This document shows, one piece after another, positions 22,440 through 33,189 of a stretch of 64,000 nt of DNA. The notes under the pieces are model-generated. The model had not been told where the DNA came from and did no database searches. It saw only the letters and a list, made by a program, of their open reading frames with translations. How positions within the stretch are numbered: position 1 is the first letter of the stretch; every line of letters begins with the position of its first letter. A program made the translations under genes and the position numbers. Origin of the DNA: Nannochloropsis oceanica (lineage: Eukaryota; Sar; Eustigmatophyceae; Eustigmatales; Monodopsidaceae); assembly GCA_004519485.1 (NCBI GenBank), contig CP038133.1, positions 310,001 to 374,000 of the forward strand. The letters are read 5' to 3'.

Positions 22440-23140
22440 TCAAGCCACATATCGAGAAGGCATTTCCCTAGAACATGCCGCACACGCTGCCCAACAAATC
22501 TGCGCTGCTCTCAAAGTCCAAAAAGCCCGCGCACCACAAGAAGGCCCCCCCCACCGCCTCATTCACACCAGCCCCACGACTCCCCCCGGCGCCGCATCGC
22601 GCGCACGCACCTGGACTTTCGCCACCGTCCGTGCATCCCTTCGCTTGAGTCATCTCTGGCGACACAAGCAGCTCCTCCATCTCGACGAGAACATGCGAAT
22701 CCACGCAGCTCGCCTGGCCGGCCGACCTGACCACCAGCTCGAGTGGTTTGCCGACTTCCTTCTCGCCATTGGGAAAGGGCGGCCCCCTGCCCTTCCAGAC
22801 CCGCTACACTCCCCACATGCAACACCACCGCCTCCTTTTTTCCACAACCATTTGCTCATCCCGACCTTCACGCTCCCCCCGCCCGAATTGGCCAACGACC
22901 CGAAACGCCTCATAAACCATATCTACGGCTCCTTCGACGACCCTGCCAACCGAGGCAACGACCACCTGCCTTCGCCCACGGCCAGCTCTACATCGCTCTG
23001 TTCAGAGTTGGGAATCCCAGCAACATCACCATTATGGCCAATCATCCTCCCATCGATGCCCACCCACCTTTTGTTTCAACGCCCAATGTGGTGTACACTG
23101 AAATATTCCAGTATGTCAATACACCCCCCCATCCGGACAG
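22440..23140 (+). mobile_element. Decayed Helitron/PIF1-type helicase, C-terminal half
   Basis: Several segments across two frames match the end of Helitron/PIF1 superfamily helicases. In order they are VRASLRLSHLWRH, LHLDENMRIH, LEWFADFLLAIGKG, PPELANDPKRLINHIYG and, in another frame, FAHGQLYIALFRVGNPSNIT and NVVYTEIFQ (the ALSRV and final motif region). Order and spacing are right, but the copy is broken at least once and lacks the ATPase half here. The surrounding sequence is skewed to C on this strand. Element ends were not identified. Divergence suggests an old copy. Confidence 0.7.
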
Positions 23141-23237
23141 CACCAGCAACAGCAACGACAAATCATCCAACTATAAAAGTCCCAACAGCTTTGTAGTTTG
23201 TGTAATACACTGTACATATTTAAAAACAAACAAATGA

Positions 23238-24419
23238 AGAACAAATCAAAATAAGTGATTGTGATTGCATGTAAAGCAAAAACATTCTTCTCCCTCTACT
23301 TCGTCTCTTTTCGCTTCTTCTACTTACCCGGACAACTCTCCTTCCCCAACCACTCTCATGCCCTCCAGCTTCCCCGGCCACAACAACACACACCTCCATC
23401 ACAACATTTACGTCTTCAGACGCCTCCCCGCTTCTCACCTGTTCTACACTTCCTGTAACAACTTCTCTCACTACTGGAACTTTCGAGCACATGCCCGCAA
23501 GAGTGCGGGCTTTCAAGCTAGTAATAATTAAGTGTAGAACTCACCCTCCCAAGGATAATCTTTTTAAGAAGAGTTCTAAGAAATACAGTTTCGTAAGTTT
23601 AGAGTTTTTTCCACGGCTTCGTTGCCATCATTACCGCCCATAATAGGCGCCGTGGCCTCTCGGGCGTGTTTCAATTTCACTTCCCACCGCCATAACTCTG
23701 GTACGCTTCAGCACAAGACGAAGCCAAGAAAGGCCGAAGCGTGGAGAGCAGATGCCATGCACCCCGAGTGCTTTGGACACCGAGGACACGGAGGGGGAGA
23801 CTGGTCGACTCACCATCGAAGAAGGCTTTCCGTTGGGGACCCGTGCGTATGAATGAAAGAAAAATTAAAAGACCCGCGTCAACAATTTTGTATTTACCTA
23901 GGATGGTTCTGTCGGAAGAGTACCGTGGGCTCCATTGATAATTAAAAATTGAGCATGGAGCTTTTCAACTGCATTCCTCCGCTACCCGTAGATGGGTGAA
24001 GTTGACGTCTCTATTGGGCCAAAAGCTGCACCTCTCCGACCTCCCCCTTATTCGTTAGGCCCTTTCCAACGGTGATCACCTCTCAATTGAGACAGAGCGA
24101 GCTGGCCAAAGTGTCTTACGTGACCGACCCTTCACTCAGAGACATTTTGACATCAAGAAATTGACAACCAGTCGCTCTTCTGACAATGAAAGCAAAAAAC
24201 ACCTCCCCCCAAAATCCCTTTCATTTCATTTCAAAGCTTCGCGGCATTTCATTTGAGTCTTTGTTTCTCGATTCCAGTCGAAAGAGCCACAGTGAAATGT
24301 AAATTCCCCGCCTCTTGCTAGCACGCATCTATTTTCATCTTACTCATACACCCTAGCATTTCTTCTCTCACACACATTTAGTTCAACCCCTTCTGTCTGG
24401 ATACATTCATTACCATGAG
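23238..24419. other. Intergenic flank of decayed helicase, no gene seen
   Basis: Mixed sequence between the helicase remnant and the 3' end of the Cys-rich secreted protein gene. Only short frames without family resemblance are present. Confidence 0.45.
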
Positions 24420-26177
24420 TTACGCCTCCTTCTGCTTTTGGGTATTTCCTTTGAACCGCAAATGTGGGTGCTCGCCCACCAACTCGGCCTTCGCTCCCCC
24501 CACAAGACGTAGCTTGTCGTCCCCGCCATGCTCCAATCGCCTTCCTGTCTCCACATCCTTTCCGCCTTCATCCGACTCCGAGGACTGACTCATAAAACTC
24601 GCCGAAGAAAAGGCCGGCAAATGGTCCCAAAAGCCACTGTCCGATTTTTGAGGAAGATGCTTTGGTCCGGTCGGCCCCAGCTCCACCTCCTCCGTCACTG
24701 GGGTCTCGGTCGGCTTTTCCCCCGCCTTTGGTACCGTCTCGGAAGATAAGGGCGCCTTGGCCGCAGCTGCAATCCCCGCAGCTGCCGCCGTCCAAAAAGA
24801 GGGAGGCACGGCCGCAATGGCCTCGCAGTATTTCTTGTTGTCTTGTAGAAATTTGATCCCCGAATAAGGCACCTCGCATGTGGGCGACAAGTCTTTTGCC
24901 GGAGGGCTCCTAGCCGCCCGGTCCAAGCATCCACAAAAAGCCGCCCCGTCTTTTGTCATCTTCTCCACCACCTGCGCCTCCAAGCTATCAGGCTCATCTG
25001 CCGCAATGCGGGCAAGCGAACCTAATAAGCCCAAGCACTCTGCATTATCATACCCGGGCTTATTCACACAGTTGGCAATCTGAGCAACCCTCGCCTCCGT
25101 CAACACATCCGTGCTCCCCGCTAGATCCCCCCCGTTTGCCTCCATACAATCAAGAACCTGCAGCCCAACCAACTCTGTCCGCACCACATCTGCATCCGAG
25201 CAGCCATTCAGCGCCTTGCTCAAACTCGACTGGATCTGCGGCTCAAACGCACAGGACGCTTCCAAGGCCGTCAGGAAATTCAACGTATCATGTGCGGGGC
25301 AGCTGGTCGCCACCGCCGAGAAGGCTGCGGATTGGCTCGCTCCACGGACGCACTGACAGGCTTGCGGGTAGTCAGTCAAGGCCCGCATGGCATATACCCC
25401 CATGTCACTCCAGCTCCCACCCTGCAACTTGGTCGAAGCCACGACCACCAAGTACATACAATCGGCATTACTCATATGTGGGTCATACAAGCAGCTAATT
25501 CCTGCACGGATAGTGGCGTCCTCCAATTGCGCACCCATTCCAGGGCCGCTTGACGTCGTGAAGCCCTCCGCGAGCTGGGTGAAATTGAAATTCAGGCAGT
25601 CAATAAAAGGCAAATAAGCCAGCTGCAAGTTCAGTAAGTCGTTCACCGCACATCCCTGAATTTGGGGAGGCAAACGCCAAGGCTGGATGCTGTCAATGTA
25701 AGGTGCCAGGCGAGCTGATGCCCGGGTGATTTGCCCGAGCATGGCACCATCCTTGCACGTGGGGCTAAACGTTTCCACCTGGTTGTTGATCTGCGCCACG
25801 CAATCGAGCACTTGGGGCGGGTTCTTGTACACGTTGCTCACTACCTTGGCTGGCAGAGAACCTGGCTGACTGGCGGCCTGCTGCAAAAAAGACTCGAGGA
25901 GCTGAAAGCATTCGCTTTGATAGTCTTCCGATGACTGGGAGCAGCGCTCCAGCCACGCGTCTTGATCCGCCGACATCCCCCCCATGAACATGAACACCTC
26001 GCTCAAGGACAAGCTAAAGCAGCCCATCAGCCCCCGGCCGACAAACGTGAGCTGGCGCATATCGGCTGACGAGCAACCTGGAAAGCTTTGGGCTGATGTG
26101 GATGAGACGAACAGCAGCGAAGACGCGGCAGCGCCCAAAAGGCGGGCGACGCCGACACGAGGAAGGAAACCCACCAT
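24420..26177 (-). CDS. Secreted protein with three tandem Cys-rich helical repeats, unassigned
   Basis: 585 residues in one exon. The N-terminus has a signal peptide (VARLLGAAASSLLFVSSTSA, likely cut near residue 29). The mature protein has three internal repeats of about 145 residues, at roughly 35-170, 176-320 and 326-450. Each opens with GC(S/A)xxDxxxxxLxxLxxxDC; the first unit is a looser PGCSSADM version. Each continues with a Cys-rich helix pair (RCSQSSEDYQSECFQLL; SCLYDPHMSNADCMYL; NCVNKPGYDNAECLGLL) and closes with LDCV/CQCV/CGCL before a further Cys. The pattern of short helices pinned by disulfides recalls elicitin-type folds of stramenopiles, but I cannot assign it. The tail (450-585) is Ala- then charge-rich with a dibasic RRLEHGG. 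A cell-wall or extracellular role is inferred. It is divergent from METTL14. Confidence 0.7.
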   Translation of the reverse strand: MVGFLPRVGVARLLGAAASSLLFVSSTSAQSFPGCSSADMRQLTFVGRGLMGCFSLSLSEVFMFMGGMSADQDAWLERCSQSSEDYQSECFQLLESFLQQAASQPGSLPAKVVSNVYKNPPQVLDCVAQINNQVETFSPTCKDGAMLGQITRASARLAPYIDSIQPWRLPPQIQGCAVNDLLNLQLAYLPFIDCLNFNFTQLAEGFTTSSGPGMGAQLEDATIRAGISCLYDPHMSNADCMYLVVVASTKLQGGSWSDMGVYAMRALTDYPQACQCVRGASQSAAFSAVATSCPAHDTLNFLTALEASCAFEPQIQSSLSKALNGCSDADVVRTELVGLQVLDCMEANGGDLAGSTDVLTEARVAQIANCVNKPGYDNAECLGLLGSLARIAADEPDSLEAQVVEKMTKDGAAFCGCLDRAARSPPAKDLSPTCEVPYSGIKFLQDNKKYCEAIAAVPPSFWTAAAAGIAAAAKAPLSSETVPKAGEKPTETPVTEEVELGPTGPKHLPQKSDSGFWDHLPAFSSASFMSQSSESDEGGKDVETGRRLEHGGDDKLRLVGGAKAELVGEHPHLRFKGNTQKQKEA

Positions 26178-26771
26178 GGTCAGATCTTTTGTCCATGTGT
26201 GGTTTGCGGTGGGAGAGGGGGGAGGGAGGGGGGGCGGGATATGTGTGAGGGAGATTCTACAATAATCTGGTCAAGTTTTGGCCGTGGTGGTTTTTCAATC
26301 CCTTGCGGGGGAAGAGATGTAAGAACTTCGTAACTCGTATATTAGGCGACTGCACGGAGGGAAGCGGAATGCGTTGACAGCCCCCAGCCAAATATTGTTT
26401 TTGTGTTTTTGTTTTGGCCAAGGCTGAGTGCCGCCTGAGAATAGCCACAACATTAAATATTCCCAAGTATTTATGTCCTGCATCTTATGGGATTCTAGCG
26501 TTTGCTCATCTTTGTGGGAAGTTACCCTTGACTGTCAGGGACGGCAGCACGTTCCAGTCAGTGTGGATCCAGGAATGGGCCTGTCAAAATCGCCAAAATG
26601 TACCACGTGCTCGTCTTTTACCTCATCTCCGTGCGTAGCGCACCCAGGAACACAAACCAGGGCGTCAGGGGGGGGATCACTACTATGCGCCGTGGGTCCC
26701 CCCATCTGATGTAATAATGTTCATTTTCATTTTCCCAGTTTCTGACCTCCTCACTTCACAGACCTTCAACT
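26178..26771. promoter_or_regulatory. Divergent intergenic region, secreted Cys-rich protein / METTL14
   Basis: 594 bp between two gene heads, including a G-rich run near 26214-26238. No defined element is recognised. Confidence 0.35.
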
Positions 26772-28637
26772 ATGGAACTGTCGCCGCCCCTACCATCACC
26801 ATGCCACGCCCACCCCTCCGCATCATCTTACGAGTGGCGCTCGTCCTCAACGGCGCTCATGCCTCCACCGCCGCCCCACATGTATGTCAAGCGACGCAAC
26901 TTGTTTCTGCAAGCTTTTGATGAGCAAGGCCAAGCCCAAGAGGACGACAGCACTGTTCTCCGCCACGGCGCCTTTGAGGTAAAGAATGACTATAGTCAAC
27001 ATTTCTTGGAGACTCGCGAGCGGCCACAAAACTTTATCCGGGATAAGACTGTCGAGGACGGTTTTGCTGAGTACCCAAAGCTAGCCAAGCTCCTCGCGGC
27101 CAAGGACGAGTTGGTGGAGAGTCGCAAGACGCCGCCCATGCACATCCAGGCCGACCTGAGGACGTTTGATTTGCGGAAATTGGGCACCAAATTTGATCTG
27201 ATTTACATTGATCCACCCTGGGAGGAGTACGCCCGTCGAGCGGCACCCTTTGTGGTGGGAGGCAAGAAGAGTCCTAGGGGGTCGTCATCGTCGTCAGCCT
27301 CTCCCTCGTCTTCTAGCACCACGGATGCAACATCATCGCAACTTGATCAATTATGGCGGTATGAGGATTTGGAGGCCCTTCCAATTGGGGAGATTGGGAG
27401 TGTCCCTAGCTTTGTGTTTTTATGGTGCGGCTCGGGAGGTCGGGTCACTGAGGACGCGTCGCAGGGGGCTTTGCACGTCGAAGACGGTCGACGCCTGCTT
27501 AGAAAGTGGGGCTACCGACGCTGTGAAGAAGTCTGCTGGGTCAAAACAAATAAACAAGGTCCTCAGATCCAGCCTGACTTGCCAACATCTGCCACCAGCT
27601 TGTTGGTCCGCGCCAAGGAGCATTGCCTGATGGGTATCAAAGGCTCGGTGCGTCGCAACAGGGATGGACACATTATCCATTGCAACGTACACACGGACCT
27701 GGTGGTAGCAGAGCAGCCGACAAACCCGCTCTCGACAGCCAAGCCCGAAGAAATGTACAAAATCATGGAGCAATTCTGCTTGGGTCGACGTCGTTTGGAG
27801 CTCTTTGGTTGCCCGCGGAATATTCGGCCGGGGTGGGTGACGGTTGGCAAGGACTTGCCGCCCACGAATTACGACATGACTGCATATATAAATTGGATGA
27901 GCGTGCCAGGCGTAAACCCGGACGGTACTCCTTGTGCTGGCCATTTGTTAGGGTCTACACCTTTGATTGAAGACCTGCGGCCCAAGACGCCTCCTCGAGA
28001 GCAAAGGGAAAGGGAGGCGCAAAAAGGGGGCGGTAGTGGTGTTCGAGGGGGAGGGATAGAAGGGGGCTCTTCGCCCTTTCGACCTCGCAGTGGAAGTCTC
28101 CCTTCCATGCGGCCTCAGTCAGGGCAGGCTTTGCCGCATCATCACCATCATTGCCGTCATCAACATTTTGAGCGGGCGCAGCATTTTCACCAGCAGCAGA
28201 TGCCGCAACAGGCATACTTTCACCAGCAGCAGTACGAGCAATTCTACGACCACGGGGAACAGCAATACCGTCAATGTCAACGCAATGATGAAGCGCTGCA
28301 AGGCTTTTATTCTCCTACTATCGAGCAGCATCAACAGCACCAGCGCAAGCAGCAACAGTGCCAGCGGCAACAGAATCAGCAAGGCATGGTCCGTTTTCTC
28401 TACTCCTCCCGTTCTTCGCCCCGGGGATCCATTCCGCATTCTTTCTTGCCTGCTCCTCCCCCTTTCCCCGACTCCCAAGGATCTCTCTCCCCGCAAGATC
28501 TGCACTCGTCGTACAGCGAATGGGATTCACATACCTTTCCATCTGAATTAGGACATGGTGGTGCGCGGGGACGCGGCCGAGACCGTCCGCCGCTCCAGCA
28601 CCCATCTTATAATGTAGGAACAAAAAACCAAAGATAA
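26772..28637 (+). CDS. METTL14: METTL14-type subunit of the mRNA m6A methyltransferase
   Basis: MT-A70 family partner in the complex that methylates adenosine N6 in nuclear mRNA. The METTL14 pattern is followed closely: NDYSQHFLETRERPQNFIRD, EEYPKL-like, TPPMHIQADLRTFDLR, FVFLWCGSG, LRKWGYRRCEEVCWVKTNK, KEHCLMGIKGSVRR, FCLGRRRLELFG, IRPGWVTVG and LRPKTPP. The usual catalytic tetrad position reads DPPW (residues 147-150) with EEY after it. Animal METTL14 has an inactive EPPL there; as I recall, plant MTB also has DPPW. A Ser-rich insertion of about 30 residues follows the DPPW loop. The C-terminus (after about 410) is Gly-, then His/Gln-rich; animal METTL14 uses an RGG tail there for RNA binding. 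Single exon, 621 residues, with a plausible ATG. Confidence 0.92.
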   Translation: MELSPPLPSPCHAHPSASSYEWRSSSTALMPPPPPHMYVKRRNLFLQAFDEQGQAQEDDSTVLRHGAFEVKNDYSQHFLETRERPQNFIRDKTVEDGFAEYPKLAKLLAAKDELVESRKTPPMHIQADLRTFDLRKLGTKFDLIYIDPPWEEYARRAAPFVVGGKKSPRGSSSSSASPSSSSTTDATSSQLDQLWRYEDLEALPIGEIGSVPSFVFLWCGSGGRVTEDASQGALHVEDGRRLLRKWGYRRCEEVCWVKTNKQGPQIQPDLPTSATSLLVRAKEHCLMGIKGSVRRNRDGHIIHCNVHTDLVVAEQPTNPLSTAKPEEMYKIMEQFCLGRRRLELFGCPRNIRPGWVTVGKDLPPTNYDMTAYINWMSVPGVNPDGTPCAGHLLGSTPLIEDLRPKTPPREQREREAQKGGGSGVRGGGIEGGSSPFRPRSGSLPSMRPQSGQALPHHHHHCRHQHFERAQHFHQQQMPQQAYFHQQQYEQFYDHGEQQYRQCQRNDEALQGFYSPTIEQHQQHQRKQQQCQRQQNQQGMVRFLYSSRSSPRGSIPHSFLPAPPPFPDSQGSLSPQDLHSSYSEWDSHTFPSELGHGGARGRGRDRPPLQHPSYNVGTKNQR

Positions 28638-29088
28638 ACGTAAAGCATTTGAGGACGAAAAAGCACTTGCGATACTCATGAATACGTATCCGCAGCCATT
28701 GCTTCGGTCCGACTTAGTCGCGCGAGACTCAAAAAGAGCAAAAGACTGTCTTTGGCCATGTCGTCTCTTTCCAAATTTTAAACGAACCAATTTTGTCTTC
28801 CATGCTGTTGTGTCCGTCCTTTCTGCCTCTGCAAATGGACATGTGTGCCATGCGAGGAAACACTTAAATCGGATGCCATTTTTTGCAGTTGCTACTTTCT
28901 CGCTTGCTTCTTTTTCTTGTCCTTCTCTCTTGTGAAGGTACATTGGTCTTATTTTTCGCTTTCGCGAATCTGAACGATCATCATTAAATACAGAAGATCC
29001 CACACTCCTGGACTTTGATACACTTCTTTCTATCTCGCTCCCCTTGGTCGCCCTTCCCAATATTCTCCCTCCATCCCTCCCTCGCTGC
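28638..29088. other. Intergenic region between converging genes
   Basis: 3' flanks of METTL14 and ornithine aminotransferase. No gene is seen. Confidence 0.45.
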
Positions 29089-30817
29089 CTAACGCATGAA
29101 CTTCTTCAAAGACGCCTCAACAATTCCCAGAGCCTCATCGATTTGCCCAGCGTTGATACTTAGTGGCGGGGCTAGGCGAATGATATTCCCATGCGTCGGT
29201 TTTGCCAACAACCCATGCCTCTTTAACTCCAAACATATGTCCCATGCCGGTCCTCCATCCCCCTTTCGGTCCTCAATCACCATGGCATTCAACAGCCCCC
29301 TGCCCCTCACGATCTCCACCAACCCCCGACTCGAGATCCGCCTCAAGCCCGCTCTAAACCTCTCCCCCATCACCATCGCATTATCCGCCAGCTTCTCATC
29401 CCTCAGTACTTCCAAAGCCGCCGTTGCAACTTTACACGCGAGCGGGTTCCCCCCAAATGTCGACCCGTGCTCCCCCGGTTTAATGGTGAGCATGACTTCG
29501 TCACTTGCCAACACCGCCGACACAGGCATCACCCCGCCAGACAACGCCTTCCCCAGCACCAAAATATCCGGCTTCGTCTCATCCCACTCCGACGCTAGCA
29601 ACTTTCCCGTTCTACCCAACCCCGTCTGGACCTCATCGGCAATCAAAAGCACATTGTACTTATCGCAAATCGCTTTGATCTTCTTCATGTATCCCTCCTG
29701 CGGAACCACCACTCCCGCCTCCCCCTGAATCGGTTCAACCATAAAACCCGCGATCCTCGCCGCCTCCTTCTCAAACAGGGCTTCCAAGGCATCCGGGTCA
29801 TCGTAGTCCACCAGGTCAAAGCCAGGAACAAAGGGCCCGAAACCCTTTCGAGAGGAGGGATCAGTAGAGGAAGAGATCGCACCCAGGGTTCTCCCCCAGA
29901 AGTTACCGCGAGCGAAGACGATCTGCGCTTGATCGGTAGGGATGCCTTTCACTTCGTAGCCCCAACGACGGGCGAGTTTCTGTTCAATGGGGAAAGGGAT
30001 GGGGGATGAAAGAAGCACAGATTGAATACAGAAAAAAAAAACGACTTGAATTAAGAGTAGAAAGCCCCCAAACTACCCAAGATGTACGCACCACTGCCGT
30101 CTCGCCGCCCTCAACGCCGGTATTCATGGGCAGTACACGATCATATCCAAAATAGCCCGTCACAAACCGCTGGTACTCCCCCAACGCATCCGTATAAAAT
30201 GCCCGAGAGGCTAAAGTCAATTTGCTGGCTTGCTTCACGAGCGCGTCGACAATCTTGGGGTGACAATGCCCTTGGTTCACGGCGGAGTAGGCGGACAAAA
30301 AATCGAGATACCGGTTGCCTTCCACATCCCACACATGCACGCCTTGGCCCCGGGAGAGCACCACAGGTAACGGGTGGTAGTTGTGTGCTCCGTGTTTATC
30401 CTGAGAATGATGGTGGTGGTAAAATAGTAAGGGGAAGGAAAGAGGATGGTGAGAGACGAGGGACGGAAAAAGGTGGCGGGCATCTTCTAGAACTACATAC
30501 ATCCAAACATGAGGCGGACTAATTACCGCGACCGCATTTCCCATATTATGAACATGGCCCTACGTCTAAGAAAAGGAATCACGGAGGCTTTTTAGGCCTG
30601 TGTATGATAAGGCCCACCATACTACCTATCCTCCAGCTTTCCCTCCCCTCCTGCCGTCTTCCTCGCGTACCTCAAGATCCATGAATTTCTCAGACTTGGT
30701 CGCGCCAGTATTTGCCGCAGTCGACGACAAGAGTCTCTGTCTGCTGCTGTTGCTGATGGTACTGGGAGCCTGACGCCGCATCAGCTGCGTGAGCACGCGG
30801 CTCGTACTGCTTGCCAT
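29089..30817 (-). CDS. OAT: Ornithine aminotransferase, mitochondrial
   Basis: PLP enzyme that moves the delta-amino group of ornithine to 2-oxoglutarate, linking arginine breakdown to proline and glutamate. Three exons: 30817-30671, 30400-30092 and 29979-29089, all joined in phase 0 (GTACGC...CTCAG; GTGCGT...AACAG), 448 residues. Exon 1 is a mitochondrial presequence ([19 protein letters not shown]). Family hallmarks are [67 protein letters not shown] and the PLP lysine in [21 protein letters not shown] follows and the C-terminus is normal. The protein looks complete. ORF calls that run through the introns are artefacts. Confidence 0.95.
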
Positions 30818-31744
30818 AACGCTTGCCTTGTTGATGAAATCGGGAGGTCGATGTGTTGCTTGCTGCTGTCAGAATGGAAATCGTGCCCGGCGCCTTCTTA
30901 ACCGTGACTACAGAGCGCATAAAATGAACGGTGGTGAGAGAATGAGGTGATGCTTTAGCTGTGTGAATGCGCCAGCCTTTCAAGGTAACCATGCCAGAGG
31001 CTTCCGCTTTCTGTTGAGTGGCGCGAGCTTCGAGTTCCACCACCGCTTACATATCCTGTTCTTCTTTCTTCTCAACCATGAACACACTACATGTCGTCCA
31101 ACATGCTCGACGATCTAGTCCATCTGGTGTAGGTAGAGATGATGGCCCTGGCTCAGGGTGTTGGTGGCTTTGAATCGCGCGTGTGATTACTGCGTGAACC
31201 CTGGCTCCCTCTACCTTCTACTTCTTCATCATGATGCGCCACTCACTCACCAACACCCTACAATAATACGCACTGGCCACGAAGGGCACCGTCTTCATTG
31301 TTTCTCCGCCGATTTGTTGCTACACAAAGGCCCTGTCAAGCCGCACCCGCTCCAGTAGAGAAGGCAGATCAGTAGACCTCCCGGTCACCATCACTTCGTC
31401 ACAAACTCCACCCCCGACCGCTTGAGCCTATTACCGAGTTATAGCGTGCAGTATCAGAAAAAAGGAGCCTTCTCGATCAATTTCATACTTTTCACCAGCC
31501 ATGGTACGTATTTTGGGTGCGGTGTTGGTTGGCTCCCCTCACTCGTTCTCCACGCCGTGCGTGCCTGTAGTGATCCCAATTATCCCCCCCTCTTCATGTT
31601 GCACTCGTTGTCTGTTTCATGCGTTTAATTGCCATCACTCCCCATCAACCCATTTTCGACACTCCAAATCATCATCAATCACTCTATCCTTCTACCTTGC
31701 CTTCTCCCCCACCCCCCGAATCTCTCCCCTCCCCTCCACAGTCG
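30818..31744. promoter_or_regulatory. Divergent region, OAT / SmB, with possible SmB first exon
   Basis: Contains both promoters. At 31501 an ATG is followed directly by a GTACGT donor, and a CTCCACAG acceptor ends at 31741, three bases before the SmB ATG. Splicing these would place a one-codon coding exon here. Otherwise nothing is recognised. Confidence 0.4.
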
Positions 31745-32910
31745 ATGTCTAAGAGCAGCAAGATGCTCAACTACATCAATTATCGGATGCGGGTCACCAT
31801 TCAAGACAACCGCACTTTAGTCGGGACCTTTATGGCTTTCGACCGACACATGAATCTGGTGTTGGGCGACTGTGAAGAGTATCGCAAAGTCAAGAGCAAA
31901 AAAGGCAGTGCTTCCGGCGGCCCCGCGGCGGGGATTGTTGAGGAGAAAGAGGAGAAACGCATGTTGGGTTTGGTCTTGTTACGAGGAGAGAACGTTGTGT
32001 CTTTGACGGTGGAAGGGCCGCCACCGCCGGATGAGGAGGCGAAAGCCACGCCGGGGGGGCCCGGGATTGGGCGGGCGGCCGGAAGAGGGATTGCGGTGGG
32101 CGCGCCTGTGATGGGAGCACCAGTGGGCTTGGCGGGCCCCGTGAGGGGGATTGGCGGACCAGCGCAGTCGTTGATGACACCTGCGGGAGGTGCGTGAAAG
32201 AGGGGGGGGTTGGAGAGACATTTGGTGGGGGATGGCAAAGTTTGGTGGTATCGGTGCGCTCAAACGCGCGAGTATGTGGCTGTGTCTGTGGCTGTGTCTG
32301 TGTCTGCGTCTGTCGTCTCTTTCTGCGATTTTTCTTTTTTTGATATATGTCTGCCTCTATATGGTGGTATGTGCACATCCGTGTGGAAGGCCACACCTAT
32401 AGAGGGGCGAGACTTTCGACGGGACGCCGGGTGCTCACTGGGCACTACGATGGGGCTCCCATCAGTTCTACTCGCCCACATTCATGCACCGCTTGCCCAC
32501 GCTTCGTCTTCACGCGCGGGCTCTTTCTAATGCCCTGAATGCGTTAATTTTGATTGGGCCACACAAAGTATTTCCTCGCTGTAATTTATCAGTGATAATT
32601 CCATTCGCTCCTCCTTTTAAATCATTCCCTCTTGATGCTCATCCTGTAATCACCCCGTTGTCCATCCTTTCTTCCCCTTCTCCTATTCAAACCAGGGCCT
32701 CAAGGCTTCCCCCCCCGCGGCCCTTCGCCACCAGGGATGGGTATGGGCTATCCCCCTCCTCGTGGCCCCCCTCCTCCGGGTATGGGGGGTGGCATGCCGC
32801 CAGGCTATCCCCCCCAAGGACAGGGGCCGCCTCCCGGTGGCTTTCCCCCTGGCCCTCCTCCTCGCGGGTTTCCGCCTGGGATGCCCCCGAGGCCGTTGCC
32901 GCCCAGGTAG
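31745..32910 (+). CDS. SNRPB: Spliceosomal Sm protein B/B'
   Basis: Core Sm-ring protein of U1, U2, U4 and U5 snRNPs. Exon A (31745-32189) holds the Sm fold: Sm1 from [20 protein letters not shown] through [17 protein letters not shown], and Sm2 in [26 protein letters not shown] donor at 32190 and an AACCAG acceptor ending at 32695 join G|GG in phase. Exon B (32696-32910) encodes a Pro/Gly/Met tail rich in PPPGM/PPRG-type motifs, the classical SmB C-terminus. Total 219 residues. If the 506-bp intron is kept, translation stops three codons into it, giving a 150-residue tail-less product. A start at 31501 via a one-codon exon would add MS. The call is firm. Confidence 0.93.
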
Positions 32911-33189
32911 AGGGGAGGGAGGGAGGATGAAGGATGTCCGATGGCGCTATGAGGGAAAGGATGAAGGCAACAACGAGAAGCAAAAAGGATAAGAATATTG
33001 AGGCGTGAAAAGGGAAACACATTCGAAAAAGCACGGCATTATCGACAGCAAACATTTACAACTTATTTATTCGCTGACCGTTTTTACAAAGTATGTCATA
33101 TTCATAATTATTGAGTTCGCGTCACTGAAGGTCTGTGCTATCATCAAAATAAATGCTCATTAAAGGTTGCACCTTGGATTCTATTATAT

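Noticed and set aside
21837-22730. Plus-strand Pro/His/Arg-rich frame of 297 codons
   Set aside because: Composition is that of a C-rich strand read in a chance frame. It overlaps the helicase remnant, whose motifs lie in other frames.
28548-29060. 170-codon minus-strand frame between METTL14 and OAT
   Set aside because: No domain, overlaps the METTL14 3' end, and composition is unlike neighbouring genes.
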